DNA of 64,000 nucleotides. Source: Prionace glauca (Eukaryota; Chordata; Chondrichthyes; Carcharhiniformes; Carcharhinidae). Positions 1 through 10,889 of this stretch are shown piece after piece (the first letter of the stretch is position 1; every line of letters begins with the position of its first letter). A program made the translations under genes and the position numbers. The DNA lies in the NCBI GenBank assembly GCA_037974335.1, contig CM075724.1:72596850-72660849 (forward strand). The letters run 5' to 3'. The notes under the pieces are model-generated. The model was not told the DNA's origin. It did not search any database and worked only from the letters and a program-made list of their open reading frames with translations.

Positions 1-898
1 TTTAATCTTCGAAACAATCAAAATAATTCATCGCTGAACGTCAATATCCAATCGAATACGTTTCAATTGTATATTTATATGATATCGTAGGTATTTAACA
101 TAATAATTAGTCCCGTTATATTTTATTGTAATTATACATTAACAATACAGAGAAAGCGACATTGCACAATACGTGACGTGCACTCGTGTAGTAAATCAAA
201 TGTAGCCGAATTACAGGACACCTGGGGATTGTGAAACAAAACGTTACCATTAGCTTTGGGAAATGTAAAATAAAGCCTGCTTTCTCAGACAGTATGTTGC
301 GACATCTTTCCATCACTCTGTGCCCATAAATTAATTGTAACCAAACTAATTAATTAACCGGTTCTGTGCAACGTGACTTCACGTCCAAAATCGACAGATC
401 GACAATTCAGTCTTTTTAATTGTAAACAGTGAACAGGTTTCAATAAACATCGCAATGAAACTGTGAAGTTGAATAGGATTAAATTTTTACTATTTCGCAA
501 AATCCCTTTTGTGGAAGTGGATTTTCCGTCCTTTACACGGTTTATATCTGATACCAATCGACTTTTGCCTAAGGTCAAGCATGATTTCAGGTGTAATGCG
601 AGTTTCATAAGCTCGGATCTAGTATGCCTCTTTTTGTAGGGACCATGAATTGGATACAATCTGAATTCGTATTATTCTTCGGAGCCAGCAAGGAGATAGA
701 TTAAGAGCTTGCCTAATCCACTCTGCGCATTGGCTTTAAAATTCTGAGAAAGGAATAACATTTGAAAAATGGCCCCAAATCTGTTAGTCACTGTCACTTA
801 TAGGAAGACTGGGAGGTTGACAAGATGACCTCATATTAAACTTTTGTCCTCAGAGAATATTGAGGACCTCAAAAGGTGCAACAAAAGTTAGAAAATAG
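1..898. other. No gene recognised
   Basis: AT-rich sequence with short open frames only. I see no splice-flanked exon, RNA gene or familiar repeat here. Confidence 0.5.
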
Positions 899-1056
899 TG
901 ATTCGATTTGATTTATTTTTGTCACATGTATTAGCATACTGTGAAAAGTATTTTCTTGCGCGCTTTTCCTTCTATAGAGAAGGAAACGAGAAAATGCAGA
1001 ATGTAGTGTTACAGTAAGTACTAAGGTGTAGAGTAGATCAATATAAGGTAAGGTAG
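899..1056 (-). mobile_element. Rex1/BABAR-like LINE, 3' UTR part (split copy)
   Basis: Reads on + as the motif TTTTTGTCACATGTATTAGC, then a GAAAAGTATT stretch and GAAGGAAACGAG. The same run recurs at 15,480, 21,230 and 23,600 and always precedes the reversed end of a LINE reverse transcriptase. This piece continues at 2,225 after a nested insertion. Confidence 0.7.
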
Positions 1057-1155
1057 TCATAGAATCTTCAGAGCAGAAGGAGGCTATTTGGCCCATCGAG
1101 CCTGCAGTGACAAGAATCCCATCTAGGCCTTGTCCCTGTAACCCCACCATCCCCC
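1057..1155 (-). mobile_element. SINE-A (HE1-like), 3' part of split copy
   Basis: Reverse of the usual SINE tail: the reversed motifs for 'gcactg..gggttctatg' and 'gactcgatgggcc' are present (TTTGGCCCATCGAGCCTGCA). The rest of the SINE resumes at 2,030, so the CR1 in between landed inside it. Confidence 0.7.
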
Positions 1156-2029
1156 TGACATAGAACATTACAGCGCAGAACAGGCCCTTCGGCCCACGAT
1201 GTTGCGCCGACCAGTTACAAAACAATGACCCACTAACCTAAACCAATCCCTTTTCGTCCATAAACCTATCCACGGGTCTCTTAAACGCCCCCAAACTAGG
1301 CGCATTTACAACTGCAGCAGGCAGGGCATTTCAATCCCTCACCACCCTCTGGGTAAAGAACCTACCCCTGACATCCGTCCTATAACTACCACCCCTTAAT
1401 TTAAAGCCATGCCCCCTCGTGCTAGATTTCTCCATCAGAGCAAAAGGGTATCCAACCTATCTAAACCTCTAATCATCTTATATGTTTCAATAAGATCCCC
1501 TCTTAGCCGCCTTCTTTCCAGCGAAAACAACCCCAAATCCCTCAGCCTCTCCTCATAGGACCTCCCCTCCATACCAGACAACATCCTGGTAAACCTCCTC
1601 TGCACCCTCTCCAAAGCCTCCACATCCTTCCTGTAATGTGGGGACCAGAACTGCACACAGTTCTCCAAGTGCGGCCGCACCAGAGTTGTGTACAGTTGCA
1701 ACATGACGCTGCGACTCCTAAATTCAATCCCCCTACCAATAAACGCCAAGATACCGTATGCCTTCTTAACAACCTTATCTACTTGTCTCCCAACTTTCAG
1801 GGATCTATGTACACATACACCTAGATCCCTCTGCTCCTCCACACTATTCAAAGTCCTCCCGTTAGCCCTATACTCGACACATCTGTTATTCCTACCAAAG
1901 TGAATTACCTCACACTTCTCCGCATTAAACTCCATCTGCCACCTCTCGGCCCAGCTCTGCAACCTGTCTAAGTCTTCCTGCAAACTATGACACCCTTCAT
2001 CACTAGCTACCACACCTCCGACTTTGGAC
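1156..2029 (-). mobile_element. CR1-A LINE, 5' truncated (C-terminal RT region and 3' end)
   Basis: The 3' end lies at the low coordinate: TAGAACATTACAGCGCAGAA is the reverse of the CR1-A tail. The - strand encodes the RT C-terminal part with EFNAEKCEVIHFGRNN, a QLYTTLVRPHLE motif and YEERLRDLGLFSLERRRLRG. The family is known for 5' truncation during target-primed reverse transcription. It ends just before the RT catalytic FADD motif. It is inserted in a SINE that is itself inserted in a Rex1-like LINE. Confidence 0.85.
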
Positions 2030-2224
2030 ATTAAGGGCAATTTATCGTGGCCAGTCAACCTACATCTTTGGTCTGTGGGAGGAAACCTGAGCACCCAGAG
2101 GAAACCCATGCAGACAAAGAGAGAATGTGCAAACTCTGCTCAGACAGTCACCTGAGTCCGGAATTTAACTCAAGTTTCTGGCACTGTGAGGCAGCAGTGC
2201 TAACCACTTTGCCACTATACACAC
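2030..2224 (-). mobile_element. SINE-A, 5' (tRNA-like) part of split copy
   Basis: Reversed SINE body (CTGTGGGAGGAAACCTGAGC) and reversed tRNA-like head ending GCAGTGCTAACCACTTTGCC. It completes the copy begun at 1,057. Confidence 0.75.
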
Positions 2225-2860
2225 ATACGTCCACTCAAAAATCTGATGGCAGCAGGGAAGAAGCTGTGCTTGAGTCAGTTGGTACGTGACTTCAGACTTT
2301 TGTATCTTTTCCCGAATGGAAGAAGGTGGAAGAGAGAATTTCCGGGATGCATGGGATCCTTAATTATGCTGGCTGCGGAAAGTGTAGACAGAGTTAATGG
2401 ACGGGAGGCTGGTCTGCATGATGGATTCGGCTACATTCACAACCTTTCGTGGTTTCTTGCAGTCTTGGGCAAAGATGGAGCCATACCAAGCTGTAGTATG
2501 GCCAGAAAGAAAACTTTCTATGGTGCATCTGTAAAAGTTGGTGAGAGCTGTAGCTGACATGCTAAATTTCCTTAGTCTTCTGAGAATTAGAGGTGTTGGT
2601 GGGGCTTTCTTAACTCTAGTGCCGATATGGGGGGTTGGGGGCGGGGGGGGGGGGCGATGGGGTGAGGCACCCAGACAGGTTGTTAGTGATCTGGACAAGT
2701 AAAAACTTGAAACTGTCGACCTACTTCATCCCCATTGATGTGGACGGGGGCATGTTCTACACTATGCTTCCTGACAATCTCTTTTATTTTGTTAACATTG
2801 AGGGAGAGATTATTACCAGTTGTTTCATGAGATTATTATTAGCAGTAAACGATAGAATAC
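2225..2860 (-). mobile_element. Rex1/BABAR-like LINE, RT C-terminal part
   Basis: The - strand reads LRRLRKFSMSATALTNFYRC, then TIESFLSGHTTAWYGS, then KVVNVAESIMQTSLPSI and VYTFRSQHN, the characteristic C-terminal block of this LINE group. A G-run at 2,641-2,655 interrupts it. Beyond, 2,690-2,860 matches the region upstream of that block on the - strand (TGTGGACGGGGGCATGTTCT on +). Frame breaks make it a fossil. Confidence 0.75.
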
Positions 2861-3850
2861 GTATAATGTTCCCTCATTTCGAGTTAACTGTACACTGAAT
2901 GTGATGGCGCGACATTGCGATCGGGAGCCTATGGGCCCAATGCTAACGTTCATCGACTCCGACACTATTTTCCGGGTTTGCTCGCATTGCTGTGCGCAGA
3001 AAATGAGAACAGTAACTGCTCTGGTATCGAGTTAGAGAAAATTGCAACACAGACGGAAATGTATTCGCCCCGAAATCTCAGTTGCCCATACTTCGGAAAG
3101 GATATCCAATTGCTTCCACCGATTGTTTAAATTCCCCATTTTCTTGAAAATATCTCCTTTTCGAAAATATGAAAAACATAATTTAACCGGCACAATTGGT
3201 ATTGTCATATCTGTTGGGGAAAAATCATTTTCCTGCCATTCATGCACAACGCACTTGCAAATATTTCCAATTATCCTGTACTGTGTAATGACAGTGGTGC
3301 TATACGACCACACCAATAATTAACTGATTGGATACACAAAATAATTAAAAATGTAGATACACGTTGAAGTGCAATCGGGAAGTGTTTTACTCAGCAGCTG
3401 GAATGTCTCTTCAAGATTGCAACAAATAGTAAAAGGAACACGCTTCTTGAAGATATCGTGACGAGATTGGGGACTAGGTTGCTAGCAGTGCTTTCGGATT
3501 CATCTGACTTTCGTTACTTCTCCACATAAACGATTACGTAAGTTCTTTCACCAAATAATTTCAAACAAGATAGCCTAATATGTGACTCTTTGTACTGAAC
3601 AATAATGATCTCTGTATATCCCTGTGGATCAAAGCTCATGACTCAAAATTTCGTTGGTGAAGTTCCCAAGTTCCTTGTGTCCCATTTGTGAAATGTGTAT
3701 AGCTTTTCATTGAATTTCGAGTGCGTATGCGTTTCATGAACTTACGGTTCGGCAATAAATTGTGATGCATGGAAAGGAAAAATTCAACGACTCGATGGAT
3801 CTTATGAACCTTGAGGACAATTGAAGTTAGAAATGGTACAAGCGGAAATA
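2861..3850. other. No gene recognised
   Basis: Two overlapping open frames on opposite strands at about 3,032-3,323 (94 and 93 codons) show no recognisable domain and no convincing splice sites. No repeat family was recognised. Confidence 0.4.
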
Positions 3851-4700
3851 TCTCTTTAAAACGTACTCATGATAGACTCAAAGAAGCAGAAATATTTTTG
3901 ACCGCTATTAGATAACGGTTAACGAGCACTTGCTTAGCTGCTCGTTTGCATTGTTGAATACGAATTAATCGGACCTTTCACAAAAACTGTTCAGCGGTTT
4001 GTGATGCTGTGAAAATTCTTGGCCTAAATTTGGCGAAGTTTAAACAAGGTCAACAGCTGAGTCGTTCTAACTAAATCCAAACTGAGTGTCAATGAGCAGG
4101 TTATTGCAAAGCAAGTGTCCCTTTCATCACTTTATTGATGATCAAGAACAGACTAATGGTCCGATAATTGGCTAGGTTAGATTTGTCCTTTTTTTTCTGT
4201 ACAGGGTATATATCTGGGTAATTTTCCATACTGTCGGGTAAATGTCAGCGCTGTGGCTTTACAGGAACAGCTTGGCTCTGGGCGCGGCAAATTCTAGAGA
4301 ACAAGTCCTCGGTACGATTGACGGAATATTGTCAGGGTCCAAAGCTTTTGCAATATCCAGTGCCTCCAGTCGTTTCTTGATATCAGATTAATTGGTTAAT
4401 CCACAGCACTTCTGGCTGAAGATTGGTGCAAATACCTCAGACTGAGCACAGCGCTGCTGTGCTGAGCTCTTCCATTATTAAGAATAGTGAAATTTGTGGA
4501 GCCTCCATCTCCAGTGAGTTGTTTAATTGGCCACCAACTTTCACGGCTGGATGTCGCAGGACTGCAGAGTTTAGATCGGATCAGTGTGTTGTGGAATTGT
4601 TCAGCTCTATTATTGCTTACATTGTTTGTCACACAGCTCGACTTGGGTTGTAGTTTCACCAAGTTGGAACGTCACTGCGGAGCTGTCTGTCTGTCGCACT
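3851..4700 (-). mobile_element. L2/Jockey-like LINE fragment (RT N-terminal region), degraded
   Basis: On the - strand: SSRESWWPIKQLTGDGGSTN, then LDIAKALDPDNIPS, then NLANYRTISL and INKVMKG. These correspond to the 'SKEWW..', 'LDxxKAxGPDxIPs' and 'NYRPISLLSxxSKVME' blocks of L2/Jockey-type reverse transcriptases. There are several stops and shifts. The other L2-like copies in this window (about 12.7-15.4 kb and 45.1-46.7 kb) may be the same family. Confidence 0.55.
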
Positions 4701-4914
4701 ATCTGTAACCCCCGTGACTTGCCTGGGTTTGCAAAACCTCACTCACTGTACTGTCTGGAGACAATACACATCCCTTTAAACTGTGATCAGTGCTCCTTCC
4801 ACTCACATTATCAGCCACTTTAAGAATTGAACAGCAGGTTAGGTGTAAGGATTCGCATTCTAATCAGCAACTGTCTGTGCTCTATGTGCTCTGTCTGTCT
4901 GAGGCCAGAACTCT

Positions 4915-5050
4915 CCATTCACTTGACAAAGAGGCAGCCTCCTCGAAAGCTTGTGAGAATATTATCAAATAAATCGGTTGGACTAAAACCTGGTGTTGTC
5001 AGACTTTTTACTGTGTTTACGCCAGTCCAACGCCGGCATACCCACATCAT
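4915..5050 (+). repeat. Fold-back repeat FB-I, one arm plus tail
   Basis: Carries GAATATTATCAAATAAATCG, GTTGGACTAAAACCTGGTGT and the tail CCAGTCCAACGCCGGCATAC, as in the complete palindromic copies at 39,987 and 56,164. The mirror arm is missing here. Confidence 0.7.
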
Positions 5051-5799
5051 GTTTTTTGTGCGACAGAGGGACCTTCAAGAGCCCAGATGTATTAGGTTTA
5101 GTTGGACAAATAAACAGCAATCAGATTGGAAACAGTGGGTGGATCTTCCTCCATAAGATAACCCTGAACCAAACCTGGAAAGCCATCTACCAATTGTATC
5201 ACCACTTCAAACCTTTCATAAAGCCTTTAGAAATTTTCACCAGCAATATTTTAAGCCTAGATCCTAATAGTTGGGAGAGGGAATGTGAACAGACGTAATC
5301 GAAACATAATTATTTGGAGCAGATTTATCTTAAAATGTCATCTTACTCATCGCTTTTCTGTCTCCTTAGTGGCAATGCGGACTCCCCCCCCCCCCCCCCC
5401 CCTCGCCTACCACCCCGACCATTCCTTCCTATCTCTCTCCAATACTTCTATCTCACTGACTAATCAATGACTCTCTTCAATGTACGAGCCAGTGACGTCC
5501 ATGGAGATAAAGGCCAATCAGTGGGGGTTTTCATGTAAAATGACTGTCCTGTTGAAAAGGTTCCATCGCATTAAAGTTTACATGGTTTATCGGACAAAAA
5601 AATTAAACACATGACACAGCACCTCGCCATATTGCAACTCAGACTGGATAATCTACAAACGAATATTTCCAAACGATCAGAACAGCGGTCGATCAACAGC
5701 CAGTTCACAAAATAAATAAATTCTACTTTAACCGTAGACAAGTAGAGAGACGTAGTCACAGGCAGGCAAGACGCAATAAGACTGGTTCGAAGAAACAAG
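5051..5799. other. No gene recognised; short C-run
   Basis: Contains a homopolymer C tract at about 5,384-5,402. No leader exon for the following V-set exon could be recognised upstream. Confidence 0.4.
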
Positions 5800-7336
5800 T
5801 GAACAATAGACCCAGGCCAACTGGAATGTGCAATACCTTCGTAAATAATCCGCAATGCCCATATGCACTGACTCACATTCTACTGGCAGGTTCAGACATT
5901 ACATTTCACTGTACGGCGAACTCCGTCTACAATTACTCAGATGTGGATGTTTATTGGTGGAAATTTGGCGACGAAGCCTTATGACAACCGAATTCTGATG
6001 GTAGAAAGCCTTTCCATTTTTTTCCTTTTGAAAACAGAATGACTTCCTCTGTTAAGGGTAAGGCAGTTGACATGGTGTTTATGGATTTTAGCAAAGCGTT
6101 TGATAAGGTTCCCCATGGTAGGCTATTGCAGAAAATGCAGATGAGGGTGATTTAGCATTTTGGATCAGGAATTCGCAAGCTGATAGAAGACAGAGGGTAG
6201 TGGTTGATGGGAAATATTCAACCTGGAGTTCAGTTACAAGTGGTGTACCTCAAGGATCTGTTTTGGGACCACTGCTGTTTGTATTTTTATAAATGACCTG
6301 GATAAGGGTGTAGAAGGATGGAGTAGTAAATTTGCTGATGACATCAAAGTTGGAGGAGTTGTAGACAGTGAGGATGGATGTTACAGATTGCAGAGGGACA
6401 TAGATAAGCTGCAGAGCTGGGCCGAGAGGTGGCAGATGGAGTTTAATACGGAAAAGTGTGAGGTGATTCACTTTGGTAAGAATAACAGGAGTACAGAATA
6501 TAGGGCGAATGGAAGGACTCTTAGTAGTGTTGACGAGCAGAGAGATCTTGGGGTACATGTGCATAGCTCCCTGAAAATCGGCATCCAGGTTGATAAGGTT
6601 GTTAAGAAGGTGTATGGTGTGTTAGCTTTTATTGGTAGAGGGATTGAATTTCGGAGCCGTGAGGTCATGTTACAACTGTACAAAACTCTGGTGCGGCTGC
6701 TCTTGGAGTATTGCGTACAGTTCTGGTCGTCGCATTATAAGAAAGATGTGGAGGCATTGGAAAGGGTGCAGAGGAGATTTACCAGGATGTTGCCTGGTAT
6801 GGTGGGAAGGTCTTATGAAGAAAGGCTGAGGGACTTGAGGTTATTTTCATTGGAGAGAAGGAGGTTGCGAGGTGACCTAATTGAGGCATACAAGATGATC
6901 AAAGGATTGGATAGGGTGGACAGTGAGAGCCTTTTACCACGGATGGTGATGGCTAACACAAGGGGATATAGCTTTAAATTAAGGGGTGGTAATTATAGGA
7001 CGGATGTCAGAGGTAGGTTCTTTACTCAGAGGGTAGTAAGGGTGTGGAATGCCCTGCCTGCAGCAGTTGTCGACTCGCCAACTTTAAGAGCGTTCAAATG
7101 GTCAGTGGATAGGCATATGGATAACATTGGAATAGTTTAGGGTAGAGGGTCATTAGATTGGTTCCACTGGTGGGCGCAACATCGAGGGCCGAAGGGCCTG
7201 TGCTGCGCTGTAATGTTCTATGTTCCTTTCAGATCCTGAATGTCCGTGTCCCCGACTCCGGATCCTATTACAGCGAAGTGCGAGACATAGGCAACAGGAT
7301 CCTGAATGGAACCGAATCCAAACTTGCTGGGGAACG
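5800..7336 (+). pseudogene. Ig V-set exon, NKp30/XMIV-like, split by a CR1 LINE
   Basis: The first half reads LAGSDITFHCTANSVYNYSD and VDVYWWKFGDEAL, with the B-strand cysteine at 5,910-5,912 and the canonical tryptophan. After a one-base phase change it continues QPNSDGRKPFHFFPFENRM. The second half, beyond the LINE, reads FQILNVRVPDSGSYYSEVRD, followed by the J-like stretch NGTESKLAGE and a donor ACG|GTAAGC after 7,336. In V domains the DSGxYYC cysteine is near invariant; here it is serine (AGC at 7,272-7,274). A stop at 5,982 and the loss of a few codons at the insertion also mark it as dead. WW-K and DGRK resemble NKp30-like and XMIV receptors of sharks and amphibians. No leader or transmembrane exon was found nearby. 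The V-set call is firm; the subfamily is an inference. Confidence 0.75.
6056..7225 (+). mobile_element. CR1-A LINE, 5' truncated, inside the V exon
   Basis: Starts within the RT domain (GKAVDMVFMDFSKAFDKVPH) and runs to the CR1-A 3' end (GGGCCGAAGGGCCTGTGCTG, then TGTAATG-like TTCTATGTTC). A 250-codon frame at 6,388-7,140 covers the RT thumb/C-terminal part from LQSWAERWQMEFNTEKCEVI to the VDRHMDNIGIV end. The 5' part has frame breaks. It lies in the same orientation as the V exon. Confidence 0.9.
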
Positions 7337-7559
7337 GTAAGCAAGTTTGGAGTGAAATGCGACCTCTGCAATTTCAGGAAGACCAATTCCAAAATAAAAA
7401 AAGCGACGTGAGTGGGCGGCTCACGAGGCATCTGTTCAAATATTGTTAATAGTGAACATCCTGTTCGTTTATATGTGAACATTTATGCGTCAGGTATAAC
7501 TGAAGTGCTTTAAAAATATTGAATGGCGTGGAAACTAACATAAAATTATTTGATCATTG

Positions 7560-7705
7560 TTTTTGTTTAATTCATGGGACATGGTCGTCGTTGGCTGGCC
7601 AGCATTTATTGCCCATCCCTAGTTGCCCTTGAGAAGGTGATGGTGAACTACCTTCATGAATCGTTGCGGTGTACGTTCTGTGATTGATCCACAATGCCGT
7701 TTGAC
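7560..7705 (-). mobile_element. 3' tail of L2-like LINE (or SINE sharing that tail)
   Basis: ATTCATGGGACATGGTCGTC, then GGCCAGCATTTATTGCCCAT and CTAGTTGCCCTTGAGAAGGT is the reverse of the tail seen at 15,300 and 46,580. The flanks 7,337-7,559 and 7,706-8,227 show nothing recognised. Confidence 0.6.
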
Positions 7706-8227
7706 CCATCGTATTGCTTTATTTAAGACAATGAGAGAGTTATATTTAAAATCAGATTTCTTGCTATTTCATAGTTATCACCCATTAAGATGTAGGTTAT
7801 TATTCACGAATATAAATAATAAATGCTTCTGAGCTTCACGATCGAAAAGGGATCCGAATCCGAAGTGCAGGCTGTAGTAGGAGCATATAACGCTCAGTGA
7901 CTGTCCACAAAGATGGACAATACACGAGTTTGTACAACCTATAGTATGGCTATATCTTGCATACTGTGTACAATGAAATCACCGACCTCCAGTCAGGCTG
8001 CGCAGTTACTATCGGCGACGGAAAAACTGGAAACTAACTGAAGAACCGGAGCATCCTTCAGTCATTTGGGTGACTGGTTTTATTTGCTTTGCAGCAGGGA
8101 AAGCATATTGTAGATTCTATTCTATTTCTTCAGGTTATGAATAGAGTACATAATCCGAGAAAGATGGGCACAACATCGACAAATAATAGTTAAAAGCAAA
8201 TTACTGCCGCTGCTGGAATCTGAAACC

Positions 8228-8340
8228 AAAAGAAAAAATGCTGGAAAATCTCAGCAGGTCTGGCAGCATCTGTAAGGAGAGAAAAAAAGCAGACGTTTCG
8301 AATCCAGATTACTCTGATGGTGACAAAGGCACACAATGGG
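8228..8340 (+). repeat. Dispersed repeat, unknown family
   Basis: Motif AAAATCTCAGCAGGTCTGGC then AGCATCTGTAAGGAGAGAAA then GACGTTTCGAATCCAGATTA. A second copy lies at 55,843-55,935 and a diverged one near 34,150-34,225. 8,341-8,795 holds nothing recognised. Confidence 0.6.
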
Positions 8341-8795
8341 CTCTGAGTGGGAGATTTCAATGTTGTTCAAAAAGTTTGACTTGGTAGAATGACTAATAAT
8401 GGAGTTGCCGAGTCCTAAATTACATAGCAAATCGACTATGGGGAGGGAACCAACAAAAGCAAAAAACCTTAATGACTTTATCCTCACCAACCTGCAGGCC
8501 ACAGATACATTTGTGCATCACGGTATTGGCTGGGTTGAACACCTCATCCTGTTGTGTGGCACCAACTCCATGATAAATGGGATATACTTCAAACAGATTG
8601 AACAATTCAAAATCAGGCATCGCTAATCATGTGGGCCATCAGCAGCAACAAAATTGTATATGACCACAATCTATAAATTTATAGCTGGGCAAATTCCCCA
8701 ATTTATCATCATCATCGAGACAGGGATCAACCATGCTTCAATAACGAGTGCAGAAGACATTCAGGAACAGAAAGGCTTTTAGCAGATATAAGTGA

Positions 8796-8942
8796 ATCAT
8801 AGTCATAGAACCCTACAATGCAGAAACAGATTATTCAACTCATCGTGTCTGCACCAACCACAATTCCACCCAGGCCCTATCTCCATATCACTACATATTT
8901 TACCTGCTAATCCCTCTAACCTATGCATCTCAGGATACTAAG
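8796..8942 (-). mobile_element. SINE-A, 3' part of copy split by an LTR
   Basis: Reversed SINE tail from ATAGAACCCTACAATGCAGA to ATCTCAGGATACTAAG. It continues at 10,361 beyond the LTR. Confidence 0.8.
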
Positions 8943-10360
8943 TGTTGAAGTGGAAATTTTCCTGCTTCTTGACTGTGGTAGAGAGACTCAACAAAGTTCT
9001 TCCAACAAAATAACGTCTTTATTTACAAAACACTGCATGCAGTACTGGCAAAAACTTGAGTTCAGAAAGCCGTCATTTTGACTTGCTAATTCTTCTCCAA
9101 GTCAGCCCTAACATAAAGAACCAGTTCAGTATTTATACATAATCATTATCAGTTTTCATAACCCGAGCTTATTAGAACATAGAACATAGAACATAGAACA
9201 CTACAGCACAAACAGGCCCTTCGGCCCACGAGTTGCGCCGATCACATCAACACCTACCACCCTACAGACCTATCTATAACCCTCAATTTCATTAAACCCC
9301 ATATACTCATCCAGAAGTCTTTTAAAAGACCCCAGCGAGTTCGCCTCCACCACCACTGACGGCAGCCGATTCCATTCACTCACCACCCTCTGAGTGAAAA
9401 ACTTACCCCTAACATCACTTCTGAACTTCCCTCCCTGTACCTTAAATCCGTGTCCTCTCGTAGCAACCATTTCAACCCGGGGAAATAGCCTCTGAGAGTC
9501 CACCCTATCTATTCCTCTCAACATTTTGTAAACTTCTATCAGGTCGCCTCTCAACCTTCGTCTCTCCAGGGAGAAGAGTCCCAGCTCCCTCAACCTAACT
9601 TCATAAGGCATGCCTCCCAGTCCAGGCAACATCCTTGTAAATCTCCTCTGTACCCTCTCAATAGCTTCTACATCTTTCCTATAGTGAGGCGACCAGAACT
9701 GCGCACAATACTCTAAATGAGGCCTGACAAGGGTCTTATAAAGTTGCAGCATTACCACCCGACTCCTAAACTCAATCCCTCGATTAATGAAGGCCAGTAC
9801 ACCATACGCCTTCTTGACCACCTCCTCCACCTGCGAGGCTGATTTAAGAGTCCTGTGGACCCGGACCCCTAGATCCTTCTGCTCTTCAACACTACTCAGA
9901 CTTCTGCCCTTGATAGTGTACTCGTTCATCCCGTTGGTTCTGCCAAAATGGACGACTAACCATTTATCCACGTTGAAGTCCATCTGCCACTTCTCCGCCC
10001 AGTCCTGCATCCTATCTATTCAGGAAGTTGATCAAATAGTGGCATCATAAGTAATGTCATAAAAAATGGTACAACCTGTTGACCTCCTAAAACTCTTTGT
10101 CTCATCATTCATACCTTTATCTTGTCCTTTTGATAGAACAGAAGAAGGCTGATGACTTCATCATTTCTGACCTTATCTCACCTCACTCCTGCAGCCCTAA
10201 GTTATGTGGAGTCAGCCTTATCAGGTCTTACAGAGGTCAGGCATAACTTGACCTTCTCTGGTCTTATTCATGTCTTATGCAAAGTCAGTTTTCCTTATTT
10301 TGTAGCAAATACTTGACCAAGTTTCCCATCATGCCACTACTTCATTCATACAAGTTCACA
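8943..10360 (-). mobile_element. Solo LTR of a retrovirus-like element (fossil), carrying a CR1
   Basis: Begins TGTTGAAG and ends AGTTCACA, that is TG...CA with short inverted ends, and is flanked by the 4 bp direct repeat TAAG (8,939-8,942 and 10,361-10,364). Without the inner CR1 it is about 575 bp. On the - strand there is a poly(A)-signal-like AATAAA and a TATA-like GTATAAATAC, which suggests - orientation. No internal genes are present, so this is a lone LTR. A 4 bp target duplication is compatible with a retrovirus-like or other LTR family; which one is not resolved. It is younger than the SINE it split and older than the CR1 inside it. Confidence 0.65.
9175..10019 (-). mobile_element. 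CR1-B LINE, 5' truncated
   Basis: A 246-codon open frame on - (9,270-10,010) covers the RT C-terminal region: MQDWAEKWQMDFNVDKW, RVHRTLKSASQVEEVVKKAY, LPGLGGMPYEVRLRELGLFS and the end KRLLDEYMGFNEIEGYR. The tail is a run of TAGAACA repeats at 9,176-9,199. It is highly similar to the copies at 29.5-32.1 kb and 60.4-61.0 kb. The long open frame suggests a fairly young insertion. It sits inside the solo LTR. Confidence 0.9.
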
Positions 10361-10557
10361 TAAGGAGCAATTTTAGCATAGCCAATCAAACTAACCCGCA
10401 CATCTTTGGACTGCAGGAGGAAACCGGAGCACCTGGAGGAAACCCACGCAGACACAAGGAGAACGTGCAGACTCCACACAGGCCCAAGCCAGGAATCAAA
10501 GCCAGGTCTCTGGAGCTGTGAAGCAGTAGTGCTAACCTCTATGCTATCATGCCGCCC
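10361..10557 (-). mobile_element. SINE-A, 5' part of copy split by an LTR
   Basis: Reversed body (CTGCAGGAGGAAACCGGAGC) and reversed tRNA-like head up to ATGCTATCATGCCGCCCA. Confidence 0.85.
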
Positions 10558-10735
10558 ATAAAGTGGAGCAAATTAATGGAAGCAATAGTGAATTATTGAA
10601 AGCATTATAGAAATTATAGAAAATGGAGCTTAAGAAAGCAAGTAGGAAAGCAAAGAGACAATATGAGAAAGCTTTGGCTGGTAAAAGTATGCAAAATCTG
10701 AGGATATTCAAGAAAATCCAAGATGTTCAGACAAG
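10558..10735 (+). mobile_element. CR1 fragment (endonuclease-RT linker)
   Basis: Reads MELKKASRKAKRQYEKALAG then KSMQNLRIFKKIQ, matching the linker of the 29.5 kb CR1 (RRARRGHEKALAGKIKENPK). Only this short block is present. Confidence 0.5.
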
Positions 10736-10880
10736 ATAGTCCAAAGATATGCAGGTTAGGTGAATTGGCCATTGTAATTAAGGGATAGAGCCTGTATGGG
10801 TATGTGATTGGTGTAGACTCGATGGGCCAAGTAACCTCCTTCTGCACTGTAGGGATTCTATGATTCTATTCTATGATTCA
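10736..10880 (+). mobile_element. SINE-A 3' half
   Basis: Runs from CAAAGATATGCAGGTTAGGT to ACTCGATGGGCCAAGTAACC and the ATTCTATGATTC terminal repeat. The tRNA head is absent. Confidence 0.75.
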
Positions 10881-10889
10881 ATAAGTTAA

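Noticed and set aside
3032-3323. Overlapping frames on both strands (about 94 codons)
   Set aside because: No recognisable domain; mirrored openness suggests chance.
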